Shown in pieces: positions 40,503 to 49,264 of a DNA stretch of 64,000 nucleotides (position 1 is the stretch's first letter; the number at the start of each line of letters is the position of its first letter). The position numbers and the translations under genes are program-made. Below the pieces are notes generated by a model, which saw only the letters and a program-made list of their open reading frames with translations, was not told the origin of the DNA and did not search any database. The DNA lies in contig NFUO01000007.1 of NCBI GenBank assembly GCA_002197545.1, positions 48,891 to 112,890 on the forward strand. The letters are read 5' to 3'. This DNA comes from Acidobacteria subdivision 2 bacterium RH1 MAG20. GTDB taxonomy: Bacteria > Acidobacteriota > Terriglobia > Terriglobales > Acidobacteriaceae.

Positions 40503-42563
40503 TCAGTGGGCTTTGACGTGACCCATCAGCCAGACGGCGAAATCGCCACGATTTACCGGTCCGCGCTGAGAAGAGATCTTGAGATTATCCTTGCGTAAAT
40601 CTTCCCACTTCGGATTTTCCGTTTGCTGAAGGTTATGTAGAGTATTGGCACTTAGCAAGTTTGATGCACCGGCCTGCTGCAATGCGGTGGCTATTTCACG
40701 TCCGGAGAGTGGAGAGGTTGCCATGAAGCGCAGCGAAGAGGGGTCTGCAGGAAGCAATGCACGTGCCGCCGTCAACTGCGCCGCCTGAAAGAAGGGGGAG
40801 TGCGTTGTCACATCGTCGAACCAGAAGATGGGATGCCCTTGCTGCACCAATCGCCACTGTAAGCCGCTCAACTGCATGGGATTTGTATCGATGGCAGCGG
40901 GAATTGTGTTATGTTGAACCGCCCAGGCGACAGTTGCGCCTACTGCTTCGCCGATTGACCACTCCGTGGGATGAAGCCGATAGGCTCCGTTCGAGATGTG
41001 CGTGGTTCCAATGTCTTTGGAGGCGGCCAACAGATTGTCGGCATCGCGAGCGATCAGCGCGCCAAGCGGGATTTCGTAGGGCTTGGTAGCCGATGTAAAG
41101 TCCTTTCTCGCGCAACTGTGAATGTCTATCGAATATTGTCCAATGCCAACACTGTCAGGATAGAGAGCGGCACGCGCGCCTTTTTGAAAATCGACGGCAA
41201 GATCTTCTTCGACGATCGTCTTCATGGGGATGATGCGGCGTGATTCACGGATGTAGGGCTGTTGCGCGAGACCATCATTGCTGCCCATGGCCGCCGCCCG
41301 CAACTCAAGCTGTGGATAGCCATGTCCGGTGTGATCATCGCGCGGGACATCATGCTGCAACCACCATGCAAAGCCGAGCGACAAGCGCTTGGCTCCCTGG
41401 AGTGCCTCGGCTTGCGCCACTGGATCGTTCGATAACAATCGCGCATCGCAGTAGTCGTTGCTGTCCCAATTAATCATGCTGACGTCACCCGCGGAGGCGC
41501 CGGGGCGGAACTGCGAGGCATCTACGGAGCGGCGATAGTTCCAGAAAGAGCCGGGAGTGCCTGGGTTGTTGGCAAATATCCCATAGGTCATCAGCTTGCC
41601 GTGTCCGTAGTCCACCACCATGCTGTACCTGCTCTTGAGGGATGCATAGTACGGCGGCGGAGTGCTGCCGGCCTTGGCGGCGAGTGCTTTGGGAGCGTTC
41701 AGCAAGATGAATGAATAGGTGAAGCTTTGGATTGCCTGCGGGTCTGCCTGGTCCGGAGCGTTTCTTTCGCCGGTTTCGCTCTTTGCTTCTGCGCCTACGC
41801 GGAAGGACAGGCCACTGAGTTGGATCAGATCGCCCCACTCGGTTGCGTCTACAAAATATTTTCCTTCGAGACGAAGCCATGTTTTGTGGGCAAGATCGTA
41901 GGCTTGAACACTTTCAATCTTTCTTCCCTGTCGAGCTACACGCACCGGAACGGTATGCGTCCAGATCTTGAGCTTGCCCTTTGCGATGAGCGGCTGCACC
42001 ATCGTTTGCAAAACTTCTGCGGCGGTTTGCGGCTCAAAACATAAGCGGCTTACCCAGCAATTGCCGGGATTGAAATTTGCTAAATCATGAGCTGGATTTT
42101 TGGCCGCAGCGTTTGTCTTAGCGTAGTAGAACTCGCGGATACGCTTGCTTAAATTGGAATAGGTCGTTGTGGCTCCCGTGGTGTCGATCCACTTGTTATC
42201 GTCGAAGGCCGAGACGCCTTCCGATGTCATCTGGCCGCCTATCCATAGCGTAGGCTCCGTCATGCAGACGCTCAGCCCGGCGCGAGCAGCTTCATACGCG
42301 GCACTTACGCCACCCATTCCGGCGCCAATAACCACTACGTCGCAGGAGTGCTTTTGCTCTGGGCCGGGCTTCAAGCTGATTACAGCGTTCGAGGCATCCC
42401 CCTCCGCCTGCACGCTTAATACATCCAGCACTTTGGCGGCAGTGGCCTCGCTATGTTGAGCCGATTGCGTGCCTGCTTTAGGTGACACAGCGAAGGCGGG
42501 CGCAATACTGCATAGGCCGATGGCCAGCGCTATGCCAGATATCTTGATATGTACTGATTTCAT
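40503..42563 (-). CDS. Exported FAD-dependent oxidoreductase (FAD_oxidored family)
   Basis: From the ATG at 42563 the protein has 686 residues with a signal peptide (ISGIALAIGLCSIAPAFA, about 8-25). The FAD-binding motif is Gly80-x-Gly82-x-x-Gly85 ('DVVVIGAGMGGVSAAYEAAR'), followed by 'PTLWIGGQMTSEGVSAFDDN', the hallmark of the PF12831 FAD-dependent oxidoreductases often found in polysaccharide loci. Late blocks include 'ISNGAYRLHPTEWSIGEAVGATVAWAV'. It overlaps the giant glycoside-hydrolase-like gene by 4 bases (ATGA), so the two should act together outside the cytoplasm, probably on the same glycan. The oxidised position and electron acceptor are unknown. Confidence 0.85.
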   Translation of the reverse strand: MKSVHIKISGIALAIGLCSIAPAFAVSPKAGTQSAQHSEATAAKVLDVLSVQAEGDASNAVISLKPGPEQKHSCDVVVIGAGMGGVSAAYEAARAGLSVCMTEPTLWIGGQMTSEGVSAFDDNKWIDTTGATTTYSNLSKRIREFYYAKTNAAAKNPAHDLANFNPGNCWVSRLCFEPQTAAEVLQTMVQPLIAKGKLKIWTHTVPVRVARQGRKIESVQAYDLAHKTWLRLEGKYFVDATEWGDLIQLSGLSFRVGAEAKSETGERNAPDQADPQAIQSFTYSFILLNAPKALAAKAGSTPPPYYASLKSRYSMVVDYGHGKLMTYGIFANNPGTPGSFWNYRRSVDASQFRPGASAGDVSMINWDSNDYCDARLLSNDPVAQAEALQGAKRLSLGFAWWLQHDVPRDDHTGHGYPQLELRAAAMGSNDGLAQQPYIRESRRIIPMKTIVEEDLAVDFQKGARAALYPDSVGIGQYSIDIHSCARKDFTSATKPYEIPLGALIARDADNLLAASKDIGTTHISNGAYRLHPTEWSIGEAVGATVAWAVQHNTIPAAIDTNPMQLSGLQWRLVQQGHPIFWFDDVTTHSPFFQAAQLTAARALLPADPSSLRFMATSPLSGREIATALQQAGASNLLSANTLHNLQQTENPKWEDLRKDNLKISSQRGPVNRGDFAVWLMGHVKAH

Positions 42564-45500
42564 GCTTCGCTCCCTACTTTCCATGGAGTGTTGACCCAGG
42601 CTTCCATTTGCTTGACCGCTGCGCTTTGTTCTTCGGACTCGCATACGATCAACATGCTGAGCGCGCGATCAGGGGTGATGGCTATTTCGAGGAGGTTCTC
42701 TGTTGGTGGTGGCTTAAACGTCTCGGCCTGATGCCAACGGGAGCCAGCTACCTCACCCACCAGCACGACTGGGTGCTTCCAGCGCGACGCATGGGGAAGA
42801 CGTATCTTTCCCTGCCCCATTGGCAGAAGCAACAGGCTTCTTGTTTTAAGAAGTGACTGCTCGTTGAAAGAGATTGCCATCAGGTGCAAGTCAGTGCCTA
42901 TCAATAACTGCTGCTCCTGCTGCTTATCAAACGCATCGCCGGAGGTCTCTACCGCCTGAATGCCTTTGCCGTGGACACTTACAACAATGCCAGACATGCG
43001 TGGCTGCAGCGTCAGACTCGCATAGCCATCCGCAGTCCGAACTGAGATATTTTGTGCGGTGCTTTCTGCATTGTGGTTCACCAGCACCACAATCTGCCGT
43101 TCGTCCTGCGATGGCACGCGGAAGCAATGCACTGTAGCATCGGCAGGCTCAAGATGCTGTCCTTGAAGTTGCAACGTGCTTAGCAGTGCTCCGTAAAATG
43201 CATGGGCATATTTCTGGTAGCGGGGATCGCCGTGCAACTCGATGGGATCTGCACTGAAGATCACACGTCCGCTTCCGCGCTTGAATTCTGTGACGATGGG
43301 CGTTCCGTCCTTGCTTTGCAGGAGGGCCTTTGCTCCGGCGAGGCGTGTGACAATTCCTGGCGCGGCCATGTATTCGGGCCATGCCGAGCCTTTGGGTGCG
43401 GTCTGCGTGGCACCGTGTTGATACTGAATATTTGGGAAGCGCTCCGACACGAATTCCAGGCCGCAGAGATCTTTGAGACGATGCGTGCATGTCCTCTGCC
43501 GCAATGGGTCGTAGCTGATATCTCCCGATATATACAGTTGTCCACCCTTATCCACGAACTCTGTAAGACGATCTACGATGGCGTCGCTGGGGCAATATGG
43601 GAGAGGATAAAAGATCGTCTTCACGTTACCTGGAAGCGATTCGAGGTAGTCGTCTGCCAGTGTTGCAAAGCGCAGGCGCTGATCGAGTAAAAGACGGATG
43701 CTGTTGAGTTGGCCTTCTACTATCTGTGATCCGCCGCCGCCCATCCGGTTTTCGCCCGCTAATAGCACAAGCACATCGCTGCTCTCGTACCGTGGGCGAA
43801 GATGACGGAAGAGCAGACCGCTGTTTCTGTAAAACGCTCGCACGTCTCGCGGCACGAGATCATTCTGATAATTGATGCCCCACTCGAAGGGAAGATCGGA
43901 AGGATACTTCCAGCACCAGTTCTGAATTTTAGATACGCCGAGGGCAAATCCATAGTGCGCAATGGCGAGGAAGTAAGCCTGTTCGTAGGCTTCGGTGCGA
44001 GCCTCGATGTAATAGCCGGTGTCGTTCCATGCCGGGTGGGTCTTTACTCCAAACTCGCCTACATTGATTCCTTTGCCGCGCATACTCTGGTCAAGGAATT
44101 TGCAGACTTGGGGAAAGCGATAGAAATCCTCTTCTTTGTCGTTGAAGTAGCCGAAGTTCGCCAACTCCAGTTTGTCGAGAGCCAGAAGAAGATCGATACC
44201 GGAGACGGGAGATTGATAGAACTCCGCGGTGACGGGGTGTTTCTGATCTACTTCACGAATGGAGTCATGCAGCGCGTTCAACCAGCGTCGCACCACTTGC
44301 GTGCGAAACCGGAAATCGTCCAGCGTGCGCACGTCGCCCCAGTCCTGGGTGCCACGCTGAATCCTCAGCTTGCCGATAGGGGCTTCCGGCGGAGATATCT
44401 TCCATGCGACACGAAGCGCCGCATCTGATCCATACTTCTTTTGAAGATATTCGTTGTAGAGCTTCTGGAGGTCGGGGAGATTTGGATTGTGAAGTTCCAG
44501 ATCGCCGTTCAGGTAGTACATGATTCCAGGAGCATCTTTATAGCGAGCGGCGAAGGTCCGCACGTATGCCTGCTGATCGGCCAGATCTTTATTGCTGACG
44601 GCAGTGTTGCCGAAGATCAACATGCCGGGAAAGAATGCCCCACCAACACGCTGCACGTTGAGCAGCATGGCATCGATCCACCGCCACCATGCCTCGGTTG
44701 GTCGCTGTTGCGGCCCGCGAAGACCCATCAGGTTTTCGTAGACATCGATGCAGGAGTCGTGACATCCCTGCGCGTCCTCATACCATGTGAGGGGGTTCTC
44801 GTACTGGTCGATGAAAGTGTGCAGATAGTCGTCGGTTCCCTGTAGAAAGAGGCTTTGACCGTTGACCTGGAAGTAGTTGTCTTTGAACTCAAAGGGCAGG
44901 CCCTTCTGTAAGGTCTCCTGCTTCCAGACATTGAAGCCAGCCTCGATTTGATCGATTTCTTGGTTGGCTGCAAAGAGTTTCACTGTAATGCGGTAACGGT
45001 CGCTTGCGAATGAAGCAGGGCGCCAGGATGCGTCTATGGGCAATGTTTGACCGGGTGCGAGTTGAATACGTTGACTGATTTCAAAGATACTTTTGGAACT
45101 GTCGATAGGGGTAATCTGCCACCGAACTTTCAAGGAAGCTGGCTGGCGACCATAATTGCTTGCAAGAACGCGCAGGTGGACTTCTTCGCCATCTTTATAT
45201 GAGGTAAAGTTTGTACTGCAGGCATGCAGGAAACATTTGCGAACTAAGGTTCGACTGATTGCACGGAGCGTTTGCTCTCCAAGCTGCAAACCCTTTGCGA
45301 AGAGATCCCTGTTGTCTACTCCGAAGAACGCCCAACTGCCGCGTGCATAGACACCGTGCGAGTGATGGGCCAGCGCTCCGGCGGCGCCACGCTTGCGACC
45401 TAACTGATCCAGCGTTTGAAGCAGCGGAATCCAGCGAACATTGTTCATGCCCAGAACTGCTACCGCGGCGTACCCTTCAAGTTCTCCGGATAATTCATCC

Positions 45501-47167
45501 GTAGTTTGCACGACAGACTGACCTGCGGCTGGGCGTGTCGTTGTTGCGCGTTTCAGACGGAAGTCGGGGTCAAATATCCCGACCTGCTGCGGGGTTATGG
45601 TCAAAGAATCTTCAGGAAACCCATATTCTGTGTTGATACGCACCTGCGGTGAGCGTTCCTCCAATCGGAAGCCCGCTCCCCAGACTGTTCCCGTGGCGTT
45701 TTTCAAACCGATATGGACGCGCAGTTTGCGGCAGGTTGGGATGAGATAGAAGAGTCTCTCGACTTTGTGCCAGTCGCTGGAACCGCGTATCTCTTCAAAG
45801 GTCACTCGGGCCGCATAGGCCAGTTCCCCGTCTGCGTCCAGTTGCTCCACGCCGACGTAGGCGCAGCCATCGGGAGAGGCCTGCACATTGTTGGCACTGA
45901 GCCAGCATTGGAAGAAGAACTGATTCCCTTCCCCGCTCGCCGCTAACTCAAACGACCAGCTTGCATTCTGCTCCCACACATTGGCTGAAATTTCAATTTT
46001 GGCTGCCGTCTGCTCTCCTGTTTCAGGTGACTGCGCAGGGGCAACGAGAGCATGTTTGGAATCCGATGCCTTCCAATCGGTGCCGCTCGATGCAATTTCC
46101 GGCAGCAGGTTCGGCCCGTTCTCATGCTTTACCTCTTCGTCGTAAAACTCCCACTTGCCTGCTTTCTTAACGACAGGAGAGCGAAATGCATAGCCTCCCG
46201 TGGTCAGCAAGTCTCCGCCGTTTGCGAGAAATTTTTGGGTTGTCTTCCACGCTGCAAGGGGGAAGCTCTCGCCGTAGGGAAGGACGAGGAGGTCAAACTT
46301 GCTTCGATTGAATTGTTCAGCATCTGCCAGGTACTCAGCGGTTACAAATTCAACCTCATAGGTTTTACTCAGAAACTTTGCGAATACCTGAGGATCGGAC
46401 GCTGCACCGCGAACTGGGATGTTGTCTCGCAGAATGGCAGCGGTGGGGCGCTGACGATTCGCCAATTTGAGCACGTCCTCATGCGCCCACTGCGCTGCTT
46501 GCCAGACGTCAACGACATCTTCCAATTCTGCCGGCTGATCGCCTTCGACAAAGGTAAGGCCAGAGAACCATGCACTGCCTGAGGCGCGGTAGATGCCGAC
46601 GACTACCTCGAACCACGTTGTTGTTGCCAGGCATTTGAATGATTGTGAGAATCGCCGCCAGTCTGAAGTACCGGTGAAATTGCCATAGCGTTGCTCTGGA
46701 AGCTGCTTTCCATCGACTGTAAATTCTGTCGGACGGCCTTGAAATTCATATTGTGATGCAGCAAAGTATGCTCCGGCATTCTCTTCCTTCTGCAAGATAT
46801 TCTGGGTCTTCACCCAACCGCTCAGGGTATACGTTTTGTCTTCCTCCGGACCAAGCACGAGGAACCTGGCATAGTCTCCGGAGTGTGTTTCAATGCCAAC
46901 AGCACGGCGTCCGCCTCGACCGGAGCTGTTCACTACCTTTGCGCCACTCGTAAACTGCCAGTCCCATGCGGAGCCTTGAAAGCCGCCATCGTTGAGCAGA
47001 GTAATCTTCTTGCCGACGCGGGTGGCTGACTCCCTTGCGGCATCCGAGATAAAAGCTCCCCAGGCGTTCGGGCAAAGTAGCGTGGCTCCCGTTACTCCCA
47101 TGCCTTGCAGAAATCTACGCCGTGTTTGCGAACCGAGAGTTGCATCTATCCTCGAGCCTACTGACAT
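42560..47167 (-). CDS. 1535-residue Tat-exported multidomain glycoside-hydrolase-like protein
   Basis: A twin-arginine signal ('TRRRFLQGMGVTGATLL', about 16-32) predicts export of a folded protein. Domains seem to run as follows. Residues about 50-215 and 345-530 are two jelly-roll, carbohydrate-binding-like segments ('YTLSGWVKTQN', 'FFFQCWLSANN'). Residues about 235-340 are a GATase-like segment ('FDLLVLPYGESFPLAAW'). Residues about 780-1090 are a (beta/alpha)8-like core, and about 1110-1300 a second GATase-like part ('GGQLYISGDISYD'). In the core, 'MYYLNGDLELHNP' (near 885) and 'INVGEFGVKTHP' (near 1035) could carry the acid/base and nucleophile of a clan-A hydrolase. The layout recalls GH42 beta-galactosidases but is much longer. 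The substrate is unknown. Confidence 0.75.
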   Translation of the reverse strand: MSVGSRIDATLGSQTRRRFLQGMGVTGATLLCPNAWGAFISDAARESATRVGKKITLLNDGGFQGSAWDWQFTSGAKVVNSSGRGGRRAVGIETHSGDYARFLVLGPEEDKTYTLSGWVKTQNILQKEENAGAYFAASQYEFQGRPTEFTVDGKQLPEQRYGNFTGTSDWRRFSQSFKCLATTTWFEVVVGIYRASGSAWFSGLTFVEGDQPAELEDVVDVWQAAQWAHEDVLKLANRQRPTAAILRDNIPVRGAASDPQVFAKFLSKTYEVEFVTAEYLADAEQFNRSKFDLLVLPYGESFPLAAWKTTQKFLANGGDLLTTGGYAFRSPVVKKAGKWEFYDEEVKHENGPNLLPEIASSGTDWKASDSKHALVAPAQSPETGEQTAAKIEISANVWEQNASWSFELAASGEGNQFFFQCWLSANNVQASPDGCAYVGVEQLDADGELAYAARVTFEEIRGSSDWHKVERLFYLIPTCRKLRVHIGLKNATGTVWGAGFRLEERSPQVRINTEYGFPEDSLTITPQQVGIFDPDFRLKRATTTRPAAGQSVVQTTDELSGELEGYAAVAVLGMNNVRWIPLLQTLDQLGRKRGAAGALAHHSHGVYARGSWAFFGVDNRDLFAKGLQLGEQTLRAISRTLVRKCFLHACSTNFTSYKDGEEVHLRVLASNYGRQPASLKVRWQITPIDSSKSIFEISQRIQLAPGQTLPIDASWRPASFASDRYRITVKLFAANQEIDQIEAGFNVWKQETLQKGLPFEFKDNYFQVNGQSLFLQGTDDYLHTFIDQYENPLTWYEDAQGCHDSCIDVYENLMGLRGPQQRPTEAWWRWIDAMLLNVQRVGGAFFPGMLIFGNTAVSNKDLADQQAYVRTFAARYKDAPGIMYYLNGDLELHNPNLPDLQKLYNEYLQKKYGSDAALRVAWKISPPEAPIGKLRIQRGTQDWGDVRTLDDFRFRTQVVRRWLNALHDSIREVDQKHPVTAEFYQSPVSGIDLLLALDKLELANFGYFNDKEEDFYRFPQVCKFLDQSMRGKGINVGEFGVKTHPAWNDTGYYIEARTEAYEQAYFLAIAHYGFALGVSKIQNWCWKYPSDLPFEWGINYQNDLVPRDVRAFYRNSGLLFRHLRPRYESSDVLVLLAGENRMGGGGSQIVEGQLNSIRLLLDQRLRFATLADDYLESLPGNVKTIFYPLPYCPSDAIVDRLTEFVDKGGQLYISGDISYDPLRQRTCTHRLKDLCGLEFVSERFPNIQYQHGATQTAPKGSAWPEYMAAPGIVTRLAGAKALLQSKDGTPIVTEFKRGSGRVIFSADPIELHGDPRYQKYAHAFYGALLSTLQLQGQHLEPADATVHCFRVPSQDERQIVVLVNHNAESTAQNISVRTADGYASLTLQPRMSGIVVSVHGKGIQAVETSGDAFDKQQEQQLLIGTDLHLMAISFNEQSLLKTRSLLLLPMGQGKIRLPHASRWKHPVVLVGEVAGSRWHQAETFKPPPTENLLEIAITPDRALSMLIVCESEEQSAAVKQMEAWVNTPWKVGSEA

Positions 47168-47214
47168 TTAATCCATCCAAAAGAGTATTGATTTAGAAAT
47201 TGGGCCATCTTGAT

Positions 47215-48045
47215 CTATTCCACGGCCGTCGCCGGAACACGCAGTACGGCACGATAGCGATCGCCACGATAGAGCGAAAGTCCTGTCTCCACCGGCTTAC
47301 CGGCCACACTGAGCAAGGTACGCGAGATCACCAGCAGACTGGACTTTGGCGCAATCGCAAGCAGTTCCGCTTCCTGCCTATTTGCAGGCCTGGCTTCGAT
47401 GACTTCATCCGCAGACCCTACTCGAATCCCGTACTGTTCGCGGAGAGTTTCATATAGCGAGCAGCGAACAAAATCGATCTTCTCTAGTCCGGGAAAGTGG
47501 TCTTGCGAGAGCCATACTTCCTCAATCACTACAGGCTCTCCATCGGCTGAGCGCAGCCGGTGCAGGTGAAGCGCGGGAGCTCCCGGTTCAATTCCCAGAC
47601 GCATTGCGATCTCGGGTGGTGCAGGCACGCTTGCCTTGCTCAGCACGCGAGAGGTGGACTTCAAACCGAGCACACGCATCTCCGCGCTGAAACCGAGCAA
47701 GTGGGCAATATCCTTTTCCACCTTCGGCTGGAGGACAAACGTGCCGCGTCCCTTTTGCCGATATGCGAGTCCCTGGGTTGTCAGAGCTTGCAGGGCTTGC
47801 CGCGAGGTCATCCGACTGACGCCATAGATCCGCGTCAGCTCTTCTTCTCCGGGCAGAGCGTCGCCCGCGCGGAGATGGCCGGATTTGATCTGCTTCAAAA
47901 GCTGCGTCTGAATCTGAAAGTACATGGGCGTGAAGCTGTTTTTGTCCAATGGCTCAAAAATTAGCTTGGGTGCGCGGCGCGAAGACGCCGGTGGAGCGGA
48001 TTTTTTCAGTTGCTTCGTGCTCGGCTGTTTTTTGCTGGCTTTCAT
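47215..48045 (-). CDS. GntR-family transcriptional regulator (HutC/UTRA type)
   Basis: The 276-residue protein has a basic N-terminal tail, then the winged-helix domain 'PMYFQIQTQLLKQIKSGHLRAG' with 'DALPGEEELTRIYGVSRMTSRQALQAL' and 'GLAYRQKGRGTFV'. A UTRA ligand-binding domain fills the C-terminal half ('LHLHRLRSADGEPVVIEEVWL', 'RTLLSVAGKPVETGLSLYRGD'). UTRA regulators often sense phosphorylated sugars or amino sugars such as GlcNAc-6-P. It lies between the transporter and hydrolase genes and probably binds the palindrome at 49179-49193. Confidence 0.92.
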   Translation of the reverse strand: MKASKKQPSTKQLKKSAPPASSRRAPKLIFEPLDKNSFTPMYFQIQTQLLKQIKSGHLRAGDALPGEEELTRIYGVSRMTSRQALQALTTQGLAYRQKGRGTFVLQPKVEKDIAHLLGFSAEMRVLGLKSTSRVLSKASVPAPPEIAMRLGIEPGAPALHLHRLRSADGEPVVIEEVWLSQDHFPGLEKIDFVRCSLYETLREQYGIRVGSADEVIEARPANRQEAELLAIAPKSSLLVISRTLLSVAGKPVETGLSLYRGDRYRAVLRVPATAVE

Positions 48046-48081
48046 TCATCGTCTCCATTTGAGTTGAATTGGTTTCAGCAA

Positions 48082-49119
48082 CTAATAGCTTGCACGACTT
48101 AGAACAACAATAGCGACAAGCAACACTGCAATACCCGAAAACATCCAGCTTCGAGCACGTTTCGGCGCTTGTCTCCATTCCCCGAGCACTAGACCGATCG
48201 CATTGGCGATGAGGAGGCCCGTTGCCAGGCTGAGAGGCCAGCCTATCGATGTTCCGAGCGAGCCAAGCCGCGGCGCGGCTGCGCCATAGACAAAGATGCT
48301 TCCACCCCATAGCAGGCCCATTACCAGCGCTAAGGAGTAAAGCCGCGTACTACCGGGCTGCGTGAATTTCTTCATACTACGATTCTTCACGAGCAGGTAG
48401 AGGCAGAAGCCTAGATTTGCTACCGAGCCTGCCAACAGCATAATGATCCAGATGAGGTTTGTGCTGGCAAACTGGCTGAGGCCCTCGCTGCAACCATAGT
48501 CAGCAATAGGTTGCGCCAGGGTGAATCCTATATTGAAGATAGCGGAGAGCACGCCTGAGCCGATGACGAGAAGAAGCGCAATTCCCAATGGACGGGCGCG
48601 CCCTACCAGATCGCCTCGCTCAGGCTTTGCATCCACGCGGACGGCCTTCTCGCGTAGCGATCCTGCCCTGCCGTAAAGCACGATGCCCACAACCTCAACC
48701 AGCACTCCCAGAACAATCATGTGGCCCGGGTGTTGAAAGAGCTTTGCGGGTGAAAGAATCACCAGGGGCAGCAAGGAGCCCAGAGCAGAACTGATTGCGA
48801 GCACAAAGGTATTGGCAAGCGAAATGCCAATCGCGCTCACGCTCTGGCCAAACATGATCGCGCCAAAGCCCCAGGCAAAGCCAGTAAGGATTGCAATCCA
48901 CGCTGCATGGGCCGGAGCATCGGCAAGAATGGTCCAGCTATGAGGCGCGGTCAGAGTGATAAGTGCGACGGGCAGCAAGAGGCAGGAAGAGAGGATAAAG
49001 AGACTCCAAACGTTCTCCCATTCCCAGCGACCGAGAAAGCGCATCGGCAAGGTGAAGCTGCCGTTCATGACGCCAGAAAGAATCGCCAGCAGAGCGCCTG
49101 CTGCAATCATGCTTCCCAT
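48082..49119 (-). CDS. RhaT-type sugar/H+ symporter
   Basis: The 345-residue protein has ten predicted membrane helices and RhaT landmarks: 'ILSGVMNGSFTLPMRFLGRWEWENVWSL', 'GFAWGFGAIMFGQSVSAIGISLANTFVLA' and 'LLWGGSIFVYGAAAPRLGSLGTSIGWPL'. RhaT itself imports L-rhamnose or L-lyxose with a proton. Here the neighbours are amino-sugar genes (divergent NanE-NanK), so the cargo may be ManNAc, another hexosamine or a product of the neighbouring hydrolase. It is the first gene of the leftward unit; the regulator gene follows after 36 bases. Confidence 0.88.
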   Translation of the reverse strand: MGSMIAAGALLAILSGVMNGSFTLPMRFLGRWEWENVWSLFILSSCLLLPVALITLTAPHSWTILADAPAHAAWIAILTGFAWGFGAIMFGQSVSAIGISLANTFVLAISSALGSLLPLVILSPAKLFQHPGHMIVLGVLVEVVGIVLYGRAGSLREKAVRVDAKPERGDLVGRARPLGIALLLVIGSGVLSAIFNIGFTLAQPIADYGCSEGLSQFASTNLIWIIMLLAGSVANLGFCLYLLVKNRSMKKFTQPGSTRLYSLALVMGLLWGGSIFVYGAAAPRLGSLGTSIGWPLSLATGLLIANAIGLVLGEWRQAPKRARSWMFSGIAVLLVAIVVLSRASY

Positions 49120-49178
49120 ATTTCGTCCGTTCTGAACAAAAGAAACCCGCTTTCGCCGCGTTTCGTTCCCATACTGTT

Positions 49179-49193
49179 TTGTAGACTATACAA
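49179..49193. promoter_or_regulatory. Probable GntR/UTRA operator between divergent sugar genes
   Basis: TTGTAGACTATACAA is a 15-base inverted repeat (TTGTA-N5-TACAA) in the 145-base gap between the transporter gene and the nanE-nanK fusion. It resembles sites of HutC-subfamily GntR regulators (GT-N-TA-N-AC core). One repressor here could control both divergent units. Confidence 0.6.
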
Positions 49194-49264
49194 TATGACA
49201 TAGTTACATAATGTTGTGATATATATTATTGGTTGATTTGACCCTCTTGAGACGAAAAACTGAA

